From: Sipunculus nudus
Lineage: Eukaryota > Annelida > Sipuncula > Golfingiida > Sipunculidae
Assembly: GCA_026874595.1 (NCBI GenBank)
Contig: CM049321.1
Coordinates: 4,021,479-4,085,478 of the forward strand
DNA length: 64,000 bases
Reading direction: 5' to 3'
The translations under genes were made by a program, and so were the position numbers. The notes beneath the pieces were generated by a model. The model had not been told where the DNA came from. It made no database searches and saw nothing but the letters and a program-made list of their open reading frames with translations. Position 1 is the first letter of the stretch; each line of letters starts with the position of its first letter. Positions 33,561-45,270 of this stretch are shown one piece after another.

Positions 33561-35454
33561 TCTGTGGTGGTGGTGGCAGCGGTGGCAGCGCAACCGTGCT
33601 TAAACCATAGTATCCTGACTTTGTCTGGGGATACAGTGAGATACACAGGCCATGAGTTTCTTGGCCTTGTTTAACTGTAGGAACAACAAATTCCCAGGTA
33701 AAAAAACATTTAATATCAGAATAACATTATTTAAAAGAGGCCCAAACCTAAGGTGTTTTAAATAAATGTTACATAGGGAAAATAAATACAGCCATGTATC
33801 CTTCTGTGCAGTGGTATTCATATGAGGAGACAGTTATGAGTTGACCTAGAGGTAAAGCTTACTGATCCAGTTCTGGTATAGGGCTATTAATCTGATGGTC
33901 TGACTGGTCTGTATTAATATTATACAAAAAATGACAACATCAATCATATGTTAATCCTGGTCCATCTGGCAAGCTGTCAAGGAGCTGATAATGATGAAAA
34001 CAAAGCCCTTCTAACAAGCTCAGCAACAGGGAGATCACACTTACTGACATCCTTGTATATAAGTAATTAACCTTGTTACTACACTCACTGACACTCTTAC
34101 ATTAACATAACTAATTTACCCTGCTGAGTGGATCTGTCAGATGCTTGATGGGCTGTTAAATCTGTGCCCTGAAACACATTCAGGACAGCCATTATATAAA
34201 ATATATACTCAAATAATTAACCCTGCCAACTGCATTCACAAAAGAATGTCTATATATAAATATATTTATAATATATAAACATGTATTTTCTTATGTATGC
34301 ACATATGAACACATTTTAACAGGACTCTTTATCAATATATGTAAGTCATCTATAGTTCTATCACAGAGCACAGAGGGGTTTATACTTTTCTTTAAAACCT
34401 CCCACACTTATTCAACTGTGTGTATAATTAAAATGACGGTGATCCATATCTAAGACAGACATGCTTCAAATAAATGGATAAATCATTTTAACAAGAACAA
34501 ACCATGGTTATAAAACATGGATTCAGACTTGGAATTAAAGCTGGTGTTCCATCTTCCTATTTTTCAAGCTTTTCTTTCAAATCTGGCTGGAAAACTGTCT
34601 GTAAAATCCATAAGATGAAACCAAAAGTGGTCTGAAAAGTTGGAAGAAAATCTGGTGAACTGGAAGCAATATAGGTGGGAGTGTGGGAATGTCTGCTGGT
34701 GAGACTTCAGAATTACTTGCAGATTTAACAAATTTAACAGCTTAGGATTCAGTGATTATGGGTCATGTTATATTGAGTGGGGGGGGGGGGGGGCAGGGGA
34801 TGATTTAAAATTATCTGGGGCCCTGTCATAGACAGCTGTGTTGATATCTGTCTATGAACCTGGTGATTATATATTATTTCAGTGGAAATGAAAATACATG
34901 TACTGATAAACAGTCTGAAGACGGAATATACAGTTGGCCGTAAAGTCAAGGGTTGTCCAAATATGCCCCTCCCATCAAACTTTTAGGATTGTCACAACAT
35001 GTACACATATTACATGTCATAAATATATATATATATATACTGAAAAGATGTTCTGCTAAATGTTGGTCTGAACTGTTGTGCTACCTGAGTTTTCTAAGAT
35101 TTTAATTTATTTGATTTTTCTAAATACTGAAGAAGGAAGGTATTTCAGCCCCTTGTTATTTCCCCTAAGTTCATTCCTCATGTTTCCCTTTTTAACATAT
35201 CTTTTTACAATAAATTTCCAGTTGTTTATATATTCCCCTAAAACATGAGGATTCAAACTGTGCACTGAGTGAAGCACAATCATTTCTTAAAGTTAGAAAA
35301 TACCCACTAGATGTCACCACAATATATATAGTGTTTTTTTTTTTGGCTATTTCATGACTATCTCAGAGACAAACAAAATTATTACTTGTATCTTGCAAAA
35401 ATATTCATTTATGGATCACCATGACTTCCTTATATATGACTTGATGACTTCCTA
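33561..35454. other. AT-rich stretch with a poly-G run
   Basis: Nothing coding is recognised. A G run of about 14 lies at 34780-34793 and a short (TA)n at 35025-35038. Confidence 0.5.
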
Positions 35455-35574
<120 letters not shown>

Positions 35575-36047
35575 TACTGGTTTATCAGAGCAAGAATTTG
35601 TGACCATTTAAATCATAGCCCCTTCCATCTAACTTTTGTAACAAGTTTACATGTGACATCAACAACAGTCATAATACTATGATGGCCATCAATTTCGTGG
35701 CAATTCAAACATATTTCCACCACCACTAAACTATACAATTATATTCATTCAATATAAATATACAATCTTTTCTTTTCTCCGTGCAAATACCTCCTCAGTT
35801 ATATGGAGCAATTATAATGAATAATCTATGGGTTCATTTATGTGAAAAAAAAACTAAGAAATAAACCTGCTAAACTACACTATTACCCTGTCTTTAAACC
35901 ATATAGATTTGTGTTTACAGGTCTTTTAGTATCAATGCGCAGGTAATCCTGGCATATAATAAATTGTTGCAGGTCTTTATCAGAATTCTGACCTAGCATT
36001 TGATACGATTAATTGTTTTTCATATAAGATAAAGGAGAAGCATATAA

Positions 36048-36284
36048 GATAATTATTATAAAGTAGTAGTCCTTGGTAACTGGCCTAGTGATAACGCCCA
36101 CACAGTTATATATGTCCTTATCAAGCTAAACAGAGTGTACCATACACCGGAGGTCAGAAACCAAATACTTGCATGTGTAGCCACCCACTCCTCCCACAAA
36201 AGATCCACTCCTGAGGAAGCGACAACGGAAATCAAACAGACTATTGAAATGTCACATCCCAAAAACAGCATGATACTGGTGTAA
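36048..36284 (+). CDS. Coding-like terminal exon, unknown protein
   Basis: An open frame without a convincing start runs to TAA at 36282-36284 and reads VVVLGNWPSDNAHTVIYVLI, KLNRVYHTPEVRNQILACVA, THSSHKRSTPEEATTEIKQT, IEMSHPKNSMILV. The charged, non-repetitive composition and higher GC contrast with the flanks. AATAAA follows 30 bases after the stop at 36314-36319. The upstream acceptor is weak (several AG after an A-rich stretch). It may be a last exon, a gene relic or a fragment of a mobile element. The antisense hydrophobic frame is its shadow. Family not recognised. Confidence 0.35.
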   Translation, partial: DNYYKVVVLGNWPSDNAHTVIYVLIKLNRVYHTPEVRNQILACVATHSSHKRSTPEEATTEIKQTIEMSHPKNSMILV

Positions 36285-36313
36285 TTATAGACAAATCATC
36301 CAAAAAGCATTAT

Positions 36314-36319
36314 AATAAA
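36314..36319 (+). terminator. Candidate polyadenylation signal
   Basis: AATAAA lies 30 bases downstream of the stop of the coding-like segment, a typical spacing for a compact 3' UTR. Confidence 0.3.
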
Positions 36320-38429
36320 TGTGTAACTATACTCAAATTGGCACCTGTGTATTAGTTTAACTAATTTATCCAGTACATCAGGACACTTGCTGGTTGCTAT
36401 GTCTTGTTTTCAATTTAAATGAATATTAAATGGAAAACCTTACATTGAATTAGTTTACATTTATTCAAGCCCCCATAAAAAATTGTCTTGTATATTTAAC
36501 TGCCCTGCAGGAATGTTGTAAACTATCCCATATTATTGCTGACAGTGTGATACTGTATGATGCAATGTTTAAATACAGATACAGTGAGTCACAAAGACCA
36601 AAGTTTAAAAACAATGTTTGTCCCATAAGATGTTGATTTGTACTTGACTATTTAATGAAGCAAAAATACGAATTACAGGTTTTTAAGTACACTATAAAAT
36701 GAGAAAGAGGAAAAACATATCTTTGTTTTCAAAAGTATGAATGTAAGGACACATGTATCTGAATAAGAATGACTGAATGTTAGCTTCAGACTTGAAAGAC
36801 AAAAGAATCTAGGATTCAGTCTGGCCTTAATCCTGACCTTAAATTAATAACAAAGAGAATGACTTCCTGTTTAATCAGCTGAAGGTTTTTGCTACACTTA
36901 CCCTGAATCATCCTCATAACTGTACCTACTTGCTTAATTATCAAATCAATGTGAGATTGTTAATATTTATCAAATGATTTTGTTAATTTTAGATACAGAA
37001 TTTAATTATTTTAATTCATACATACATCATGTATTTATTAAGGGAGTACACACCAGAAAAAAAAAATTATTCATAAGATTTATCATTTGGTGTTTGGTCT
37101 AGTCAGAATGCTGAGTGGGATTTGATCTGGACCAATCAGGAATTGGTCCGGACCAATCGGCAATTGGTCCAGATCGGGATCTGGGCCTTGACATATATAT
37201 GTGTAATTAAATGTAACTGGATTTTAAACACACAGATACGGCCCTGCATTGGGACATTAATCTTGCATATGGAATCTCAAGTTTGATCAGGGTTTGGGTT
37301 AGCCTTAACTGTTACCTGACTAAATATAAAGTGTACTCTCTTGGCTAAAACCTGAAAATTAGGCCTCAGAGTGAGACTGACCAATACACAAGACAGATTT
37401 TGTGATAGAGGAATCTGTAATCTGTCTTGCCTAAAAGCCATGAACTGTTAAGAATTTTAATAAGTTTTACTTAAAGGACTTTAAAGATACATAATCTCCA
37501 AATATGATGAGTATTATAATGTGTTAAATGTAATATGATACACAGATAGGTACTCCAGTAGTTGAGTTCAGATTTTAAGATATTGCTATTCTTTGTACTC
37601 ACAGTTGAAATGTTTCAATTACTTTATACCAGACATCAGAAATAATGAATAATGAAACAGCACCTTCAGTACATTAATTTTCTGGTAGTTAGCCAATCAC
37701 ACGCCAGTTTACTGATTTCAGGCCAATGATACTTTTGCCTAACAAGCCTTGATGCTGACTGAACCTTAATGCAAGTTATATGTAAGATTTTCTCTTGGAC
37801 GATTTGAGGGGCTCAATCACCTATCTGACCTTTATTTATCTTACCTTGATTTGTTATATCAACATGTTTAAAATATGTTTGGGCCTGCCAAAATAATGGA
37901 AACAAATTCAACAGATTAGCCGGAGCTTTGCAAAAGGTGTTTTGCAACAAGTGACCTTTCTACCTTGCATATATGTAACCTACCTTCTTAGATACATGTT
38001 TTTCCTTTTTTCAACATTGCTTTGTTTGCAAACATGTTGTTGATAAACAAGTTCATATACCTTTACGGAGGTGTTGTAAGAACTTTTCACTACCAAAATT
38101 ACCATTAGATCATTAATATATACACACTTTTACACAGAGGAAGCCAGAAATCAGATGAACTCTTTTTCAGGTATGTGAATAGGCACCTTTAAATATCATC
38201 AACAGGGGATAAGGGGCCATAAATAGATACAGATACAATATTTTTTCTTTGTATCACAATGTATTGGTGAATCAGCAAATCATGACAGCCCAAAATTTGT
38301 GGTGGCCCACCACATCAGATTTATGTCTAAACTAAATGTACCAAAATAAAGTTATATGGTATTAAATAAAAACAAATTAACAGGGATTTATTGTTCTTTC
38401 AAAACTGTTTTTTCTAGCTGTGTTAATCC
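36320..38429. other. AT-rich stretch with one structured palindrome
   Basis: No exon supported. Contains the nested GGACCAAT palindrome at 37124-37175. Confidence 0.5.
37124..37175. repeat. 52-bp nested palindrome of GGACCAAT/ATTGGTCC
   Basis: Four alternating blocks, GGACCAAT, ATTGGTCC, GGACCAAT, ATTGGTCC, are bounded by GATCT and AGATC. Each half is itself a hairpin and the whole is an imperfect palindrome around 37149/37150. A cruciform or a paired hairpin RNA is possible. Confidence 0.85.
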
Positions 38430-38770
38430 AAGCCAAGCCAAAAGAAGTATACGCTCATCGAGCAGCTACAGGTTGCTGCGGTCAAGACCTCAGCCCTGTG
38501 CGCTCCTTAAGCATGTTCTCAGAGCCGACAGTCGCAGTGCCACGCCAAGCCAAGCAAGGAGCCATAGGGGGCGCCCTCTTCTCTCCTTGGTTGAAGTCCT
38601 TTTTAGAAAGCTACAGCACCCACAGCCACAAAGCCCGAAGCAACCCGCATTCCCTCCACCGATCCCAGCAGCGAAGACCCAGCCATGTCAATCGAGAGCC
38701 GAACTCGATCCTTGTGAGCAACTTTACTTCGAGGAGGCAATGCCCTTTTACTTGCGATTTTGGTCATTTG
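38430..38770. promoter_or_regulatory. CpG-rich block, candidate promoter and first exon
   Basis: This block stands out as GC- and CpG-rich in an AT-rich neighbourhood. On the plus strand AGCCATGT at 38681-38688 gives a good start context (MSIESRTRSL) followed by CTT/GTGAGC, a usable donor at 38714. On the minus strand GACATGG overlaps the same site and opens MAGSSLLGSVEGMRVASGFV. TAGGGGGCGC near 38565 matches the core of CTCF-type sites. CCAAGCCAAGC occurs twice (38431 and 38543). Several frames are open on both strands because stops are rare in GC-rich sequence, so the coding frame cannot be chosen. Confidence 0.4.
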
Positions 38771-38955
38771 GACCGTTTTAACCAGTTTCCCAGTTATGCA
38801 AGTTTGCAAGTTTTTTCATCATGGCCAAGCTGTGTTAATGTGATACATAATTTTGTATATTAGGCCAAATTTATGATCTATTTTATTATTAAAGTTATCA
38901 TATCACACTTCCCCCCTTAAATACAACCAATTAAAGCTAGTGAAAAGTGGGAAAT

Positions 38956-39002
<47 letters not shown>

Positions 39003-39004
39003 CA
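38956..39004. repeat. (TA)n microsatellite
   Basis: About 20 uninterrupted TA units, then a TTTATATATA tail. Confidence 0.95.
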
Positions 39005-39089
39005 GTATACAAGAGATTTACATCAATGTTAAACTAGGTTTCCCAGGCCCTTGAGTTGGGAGAACTTGAACCTATAAATTAATACACAG

Positions 39090-39163
39090 AGGTTAATGTC
39101 AACATGGATATAAAGAGAGTCATGGTCAAAGGTCCCTCCAATGACCCCGATCTGTGGCGATAA
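39090..39163 (+). CDS. Candidate terminal exon, unknown protein
   Basis: After the acceptor-like TTAATACACAG the frame reads VNVNMDIKRVMVKGPSND, PDLWR and ends in TAA (39161-39163). The charged composition and the ending look like a real C-terminus, and the local GC is raised. The acceptor has a weak pyrimidine tract. The antisense strand is also partly open, so strand is not certain. It lies 380 bases after the CpG-rich block but I could not connect the two in phase. Confidence 0.3.
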
Positions 39164-40194
39164 AAATAATTCAGTCAACAAAACCACCTACGCACCGCCC
39201 AGGAATGCTGGACGCTCTACTGTCTAAACATGAGGTTTTTTTTTCCAGAAAGATAGCATTTTATCATTTTGTCTTACTTTTTCTATGTTTGTAAAGAGAA
39301 ACAAATTTACCAAAGTGGTTGTTAATGACCTCCAGGCACAGTGTACCAGCCACTGATAAAGCTTATCTTGTTACTTTAGGATTTATTTATGTTCTCTCTG
39401 GATATTTATACTATCACACTGTCAAAAGCCTTCGACATGAAATATGTTGCTATACAGCTGAAAGCCTGCCTAGAATTGGAAATAAATTCCAATGATAACT
39501 CTAATACTATGGAAGCATGGGTCATGGGCCAAGGAACTAGTGATTCAGTTCAACAAAACAGTTCCATGTTTTTAATAAAAAGTTTATCTACTGATAACTA
39601 TATTTATCCAGTATTAACAGTTATAGATCAGAAATACGATTATTCAGAAAAAAACAGAAAAACACAGTTAATGATCTTATGCTGAAAAATACAGGAGACA
39701 ATTTTTTCATTGGAAAATATGCAAAATATCAGAGCCAGCTGGATCTCTGCGAGTAAATGAGAACCCTGTACAGTATTGTACAGGTTATACTGACCCCTGT
39801 ACACTGACATATAATGATATTTATGTAAATTATAGATAAGATGGCACGGGCTAACTGTGCATTTTTCTTCATGCTCTGATGATTCTAACTATTTGTTTAG
39901 AGATGCAGCTTGTCCGTCTGACCACCTATGCTTAGCAAATCACAAGTCAGTACTGTTTAAGAGACCGACAGGTCAAGTGCAACATAGTTAATTTCAGTCA
40001 CATGCAAACTGACATGTTTGTGAATTCCAGGTTTGATGTACTCTCTGTCTCAATGCAGTGTTGTTGTCTCCAGTGTCACTCTGAACCATAAACAAAGCTC
40101 ATTTTGTATCAATCCTATCAGAATAATTGTTCCTTAGGAGGTTAATGACCTGTCTACTTCTTAACTATAGAAGTATGTACATCAGGCAGAGTTC
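39164..40194. other. AT-rich stretch
   Basis: A 98-codon frame at 39389-39685 is present but has no recognised domain, splice context or regulatory context. No repeat family was recognised. Confidence 0.45.
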
Positions 40195-40514
40195 CATTTC
40201 ATAGGAAGCACCACTCACTTCTTACCATGTTATTTTGTATCCTGGAGTCACCTTTGCCATGTGTCTACTGCACCTGCGGGCCCTGGGTATGTAATTATTC
40301 CCATTTCTGGGTTATAACACTGAATAACCCCCCCCCCAAAGATATACTCAATTATGAGTGATATATATGGCACTGGGGAATAGCCTTCTCATTGAGCCTG
40401 CAGAAGGCTCACCTTGGATGGGGGTCGAATGTGAAAAATCTCACCACTCCTGGGCTGAGATTTGAACTCACACACTCCCGGCTTTGAGTCCTATGTTCTA
40501 CCCCTTGACCATAG
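40195..40514 (-). mobile_element. tRNA-derived SINE-like element, copy 3 (best preserved)
   Basis: On the minus strand the head reads CTATGGTCAAGGGGTAGAAC (A-box-like), ACTCAAAGCCGGGAG, then GAGTTCAAATCTC (B box, 40457-40469). The arrangement is tRNA-like with a plausible T arm. A non-tRNA body with CAGAAATGGGAATAATTACA follows. This is the layout of a polymerase III-driven SINE. It shares body blocks with the copy at 28915. Confidence 0.55.
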
Positions 40515-41282
40515 AAGATGGTATTACATGTAAAATAGATGATTTCAGATGGATGATTTTCAAACACCATGATGATGATTACTTGGATTGAAATTAATTT
40601 AGAGGATAATTTAACTTACACTATCTGATCACCATATTCTGATAGTATTTATGAAACTTACAATATTACCAAAGTAATTTCGCCAGTAGACTGGCATGGG
40701 TCAGTCAGTCTGTTTTGTTAGCAGATGCATTTCCCACAAAAGCTTTTGAAATATGAATAAGACATTAACATCATTCAGTCAGTTTTCACTCTGATCATGA
40801 TATCATCAAATTATTCACAAGTGCTATGACCATATCCCATCTCTTAACATTTATTAAAAAGATGGAATGAATTATATTATCTGATTATTGCCCATTTATA
40901 TTCCAATATTAATAGCATTCATTTGAACATCATCCTTTTGAACATCATCCAGATGCTTGTCAGCCAAATGAAACAAATCTGGACATTACAAGGCTGAGAT
41001 GACATCTACCAGTATCTCTTATAGGGAAGAGAACCCCATACTTAGAAACAATGTCATGCGACAGTGTAATACAAGTTGTTACCTTTCACCATTCTTGTTT
41101 ATTAATAGAACATGGTTTGACAAGTAAAAGTGTGTTTCCACTTGTCAATATACAGATGCTGACAACTTTAGACAAAGATATGGGTTGAACTAAAATATGA
41201 TAAAAAAAAAGTTTCCACTTGTATACCAGGACACAGTAACATGTTATTAAAATAACTGAGGTTTAAAACAAAAATAAAACTA
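40515..41282. other. AT-rich stretch
   Basis: Nothing coding or repetitive recognised beyond a short tandem ATCATCCTTTTGAACATCATCC at 40929. Confidence 0.5.
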
Positions 41283-43640
41283 AATGTGTCGGAACGACAC
41301 GAATGCCCCTGCCTGGGGCATATTAGAAACATTTGTTAAATTTTGTAAAACTTTTTAAGTTCAGGAGTAGTCGTATGGTCAAAAGCAGGTCAACAAGGGC
41401 AAAATACAAACTCGATCTGTAACAGGTCATTATCAAGCAACACACCAAAAATCAGGCCAGTATCTGCAGGCATTGTGAAAAAAGTCCAAACATGTGCATT
41501 TTTCATACAAATTTCTGTCTTTCATGAAATTTTCTATGTTCAGGATCTGTCATATGGTCAAAAATAGGTCAACTGGGGCGAAACGTGAACTCGACCTGTA
41601 AGTGGTCATTATGCGCCCACAGACCAAACATTAGGCCAGTATCTGTAATCACTGCATTTGGAAACTAGAATATTAGCAAAAGCTGATAATTAGTTATAAA
41701 TTTAAATTGGAGAGGTATGTACCATGTTTCATAACAATCCACAAAATGGTTCCTGAGATATAAGCTTCTGAGTGTTTTTGTATAATCAGTTCCAAAACCA
41801 AGAACAAGTGACCCATGGGTCATGACGCTCAGCTGACAAGCATGACCTGTATTTAAAGCCTGATGGTATACCATATGGTATCCCACCATACTTGGAAGAT
41901 GGAAGGTTTGGGATGAAAAGTCTGACTTGAAATGCATCCACAACAAGCTGGTCCTGTGACACTGACCTTTGACCCTAAGACCTTAATATCAAAAGGTTTG
42001 TTCCTCTATTGACATGTAAGGTTTGGGATGATTATTTTGGCGATAAGAATTAATTCTGGGAGGTGCAAACACACCCCGTAACTCAGAGAATATAGGTCAC
42101 AGTGACCTAATTTCAGATCTGCAAGGAGATCTTTTTAGAACCTCTAAGACTGCATAGGGTTCATGTATCTAGCCCTTACAGTTACAATTTGTACCCTGCT
42201 AACGGCCGGATGGCTGGCCGGACGGACAGACGGAAGGACGACAGACAAAAACCCATCGCTATAGCACAGCATGACTAAAAGTCAGCTGAGCTAAAAAATC
42301 AATGAAACTGCACTGAAAAAAGGATTTCTAAGGTGGCTAACTGGCAGACATAATGGATTTCTGACAAGTCTGACATTTGATATCACACATCCTCCAATAA
42401 GAGACCAAACTTGTAGTAAATTCTCCAAAGGATGTTACAGTAATGAATGTCCAAAACAATTACAATCAAAAGGCATTTTCAGGCCCTCATATTAGATTTA
42501 TAGATATGCAAATGTAAAAAGTGTGAGTCACACAATGGTTCCTGAGATATAAGCTTCTGAGTGTTTTTCCATAATCAGCTTTTAAATGTAGAAAAATGGG
42601 TCAAGGTCACCCATCTTCGAACTTGACCGAGATTTTATTGATATACATCTTCACTAATGAAATAAAATTCCAACTGTGAATCGTTTTAGAGATATCCTGC
42701 TCACAAAGAAGTTAACAGACGCATGACGGACAGACTCCGGACGGACAGACAGACGGACAGACAGACAGCTTGGGTGATGACAATAGCCCATCAGCCTATG
42801 AGCTGAGGGCTATAAACGGCTGTACATGTACATTTGTCATGAAAATTATATTTTTTATGAAATTTTCTATGTTAGGGCACCGTCAAACGGTCAAAAGTAT
42901 GTCAACTGGGACGTAACGCAAACTCGATCTGTAACTGGTCATTATCTGCCCACACACCAAAAATCAGGCCAATATCTGCAAGCATTGCGAAAAAAAAGTC
43001 TGTACATGTGTATTTGTCATGAAAATTTCTATTTTTCATGAAATTTTCTAGGTTTAGGAGATGTAAAACGGTCAAAAGAAGGTCAACTGGGACGAAACTC
43101 GAACTTGATCTGTAACTGGTCAATATCTGCCCACACAACAAAGATCAGGCCAATATCTGCAGGCATTGCGAAAAAAAGTCCGTATATGTGTATTTGTCAT
43201 GAAAATTTCTATTTTTCATGAAATTTTCTAAATTTAGGAGCCGTAAAACAGTCAAAAGAAGGTCAACCGGGACGAAACACAAACTCAATCTGTAACTGGT
43301 CATTAATTGCCCATACACCAAAAATCAGGCCAATATCTGCAGGCATTGCGAAAAAAGTCTGAACATGTATGTGTATTTTTCACGAAAATGTCTATTTTTC
43401 ATAAAATTTTCTAACTTTAGGAGCTGTAAAACGGTCAAAATTAGGTCAACTGGATGAAATGCGAACTCGATCTGTAACTGGTCATTATCTGCTTACAAAC
43501 CAAAAATCAGGCCAATATCTGCAGGCATTGGGAAAAAAAGTCTGTACAACTGTTTGATTTCGGAATGACCGAAGGACGGAATGACGGACAAGGGTAAAAC
43601 TATATATCCCCGACACTTTGTGGCAGGGGCATAAAAAATT
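41283..43640 (+). repeat. ~180-bp tandem repeat element with inverted-repeat-like ends, interrupted
   Basis: Units at about 41340, 41520, 42841, 43021, 43201 and 43384 share TTCATGAAATTTTCTA, GGTCAACTGGGACGAAAC, GATCTGTAACTGGTCATTAT and CAATATCTGCAGGCATTGCG with a period of 180-183. The left boundary has GTGTCGGAACGACACGAATG then CCCCTGCC. The right boundary has CCCCGACACTTTGTGGCAGG then GGCATAAAA, partly inverted relative to the left. The block 41640-42830 is foreign to the unit and represents later insertions. Short frames in this region are repeat-derived. Confidence 0.85.
41806..42292 (+). repeat. GGGTCATGACGCTCAGC-family repeat, full-length copy
   Basis: It starts GAACAAGTGACCCATGGGTC, ATGACGCTCAGCTGAC and contains GGTCACAGTGACC and a GGACGGACAGACGG block. 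It ends AAAGTCAGCTGAGCTAAAA. GCTCAGCTGAC near the start is the inverse of GTCAGCTGAGC near the end, so the family has short terminal inverted repeats. The direct repeat GGTTCCTGAGATATAAGCTT occurs before (41748) and after (42539) it, which places it inside another repeat. Confidence 0.8.
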
Positions 43641-43989
43641 CACAAATTAAATTTATAATTAATTTTTAGCTGCTTGTGTCAATTTTATTTTGAGTTGAAA
43701 TTTAATTAATTTTTTAACTACATCACTGACATCATAAGTTTCAAAGTTTAATTAAATTCTAAATAATTCTGATTTAATGGCTTAACAAAATACAAACCTT
43801 TCTTATTTAAACTTTCATATTATAAAAACCAAATTGAATGAAAGTTCTAATTCCTTATTATTGTGCTTCTTTATCCTTGTGTAAAACATTGCACACCAGT
43901 AAAAGATGCCAGTACAACACAGTATCACTGTTGTAACCAATTCTCTCCCTCAAAATTCCTGCCACAAAAGTCTAGGCATATTTGAACGC
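43641..43989. other. AT-rich stretch
   Basis: Nothing recognised; locally very rich in TTTAATTAA-like sequence. Confidence 0.5.
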
Positions 43990-44265
43990 TGCAATATTTC
44001 ATACAGATCATTATGTCAGGCCTTTCTATGAGATGACTGATGTCAGGTGCCGGCACTGAACAATAAATCTTTCCAGGCCGTCATGTTCGAGAAACAGAAC
44101 AAGAAAGAGCATCTGACCCTTCTGATGGGGAGCCAGTGTGTCATTGGTTGCTTTGTTGTAGCGATGTTTGGTAGATAAACACCGGTCACTGTGACGCAGA
44201 TCAAAGGAGCCCGCTCAGGAGAGCCACCATCTGAGCCACCGGGCCGTGATCTTTAAGACCTACTA
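43990..44265 (-). mobile_element. Possible SINE with tRNA-like head
   Basis: Read on the minus strand from 44265, GGCCCGGTGGCTCAGATGGT contains a good polymerase III A box (TGGCTCAGATGG). GGCTCTCCTGAGCGGGCTCC follows. No clear B box is seen. On the plus strand 44068-44178 is open in two frames, one reading AVMFEKQNKKEHLTLLMGSQ, CVIGCFVVAMFGR before TAA after a fair acceptor TCTTTCCAG, so a small plus-strand terminal exon is an alternative. Confidence 0.35.
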
Positions 44266-45165
44266 TCACACTTCCCACTAAAAGCCTGGTCATTAGCTCC
44301 TAAAATGAGATGACTGTAAAAATTATAGCAGTTATCACTAGCACTTTACCTTACCCTGGTCAAAGGTCAAATATAAAACCTCAGGTTTTACCTGGACAAT
44401 TCTTGATGACCTAAAGATTTATCATGGGAAGCTGGTGCTTCTACCTGTGTTAGAATTCTGAATTCTTTTTATAACTTAATGGACAGATGTTGTTTGCATA
44501 AAGTATAAAACAATATTCATTTGCAACATTTTATTTCATTCCATGAATGGCAGGAATTTAATTTTAAAATGTTATCTATTTTAAGCTATAATTAAATTTA
44601 TAATTCAGATTTAAATAAATTCAGTTAAATAAAATAAAATTTGCATTGAAATTTAATATTTTTTTACTCAAGAATATACAATTGAGAGTAATAAATTAAA
44701 TGAAACTGCACTGTCACCTGCAGTATTATTATTTTTAAGTACCTAAATGCAAATAACATAAAATGTATAACAGAACCCCTAAATTTATATTTATAAATAG
44801 AAAATCAGGTAATTTAATAATCCTGCTGATTTTCTATTTTCTCTACATGACAAGATGGTCTGAAACTAGATTAATAAACCTAGATGGCCCAGTTTCCATG
44901 GTGACATGCATGGCCATTAAAAACCAGAACGACTCAGAATCGTGGCACGACGTAATTCATTGATTTATGTTATTGTCAGCTAAATTTACTAGGACCGGGG
45001 ATTAATAATTCATCACACTGTACTGGATACAGGGCAACCCATAACTCAACTTATATATCTATATATCTATATAAATTAGTGGCATGCAAATTTATTTAAT
45101 CAATGACTGGTCATTTTCTTCCATAATCAAATAATTTTTTTTTCATAAAAGGTCACCAATATTTA
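44266..45165. other. AT-rich stretch
   Basis: No exon or element boundary recognised. Confidence 0.5.
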
Positions 45166-45270
45166 GTGTTGGGAACAATGATCGATTATAATCAATGACA
45201 GATCAGCTGATGCAGACGGTCTGATAATCGATTATACATTACAACAAACGATTAAAGATTACAGTTTTTT
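45166..45270 (+). mobile_element. Solo hAT-like end
   Basis: TAGTGTTGGGAACAATGATC followed by GATTATAATCAATGA resembles the TAGTGGTGGG termini and subterminal ATCGATTAT motifs of the element at 961-1360. No matching right end or target duplication was found downstream, so it is probably truncated. Confidence 0.35.

Noticed and set aside
36900-36935. 18-nt minus-strand microexon (TACAG before, CAGG/GTAAGT after)
   Set aside because: The acceptor has no pyrimidine tract and no neighbouring exon connects to it.
39389-39685. 98-codon frame containing LSKAFDM, faintly like a reverse transcriptase motif
   Set aside because: No other reverse transcriptase motif (no YADD-type motif), no flanking element structure; the likeness is a few residues only.
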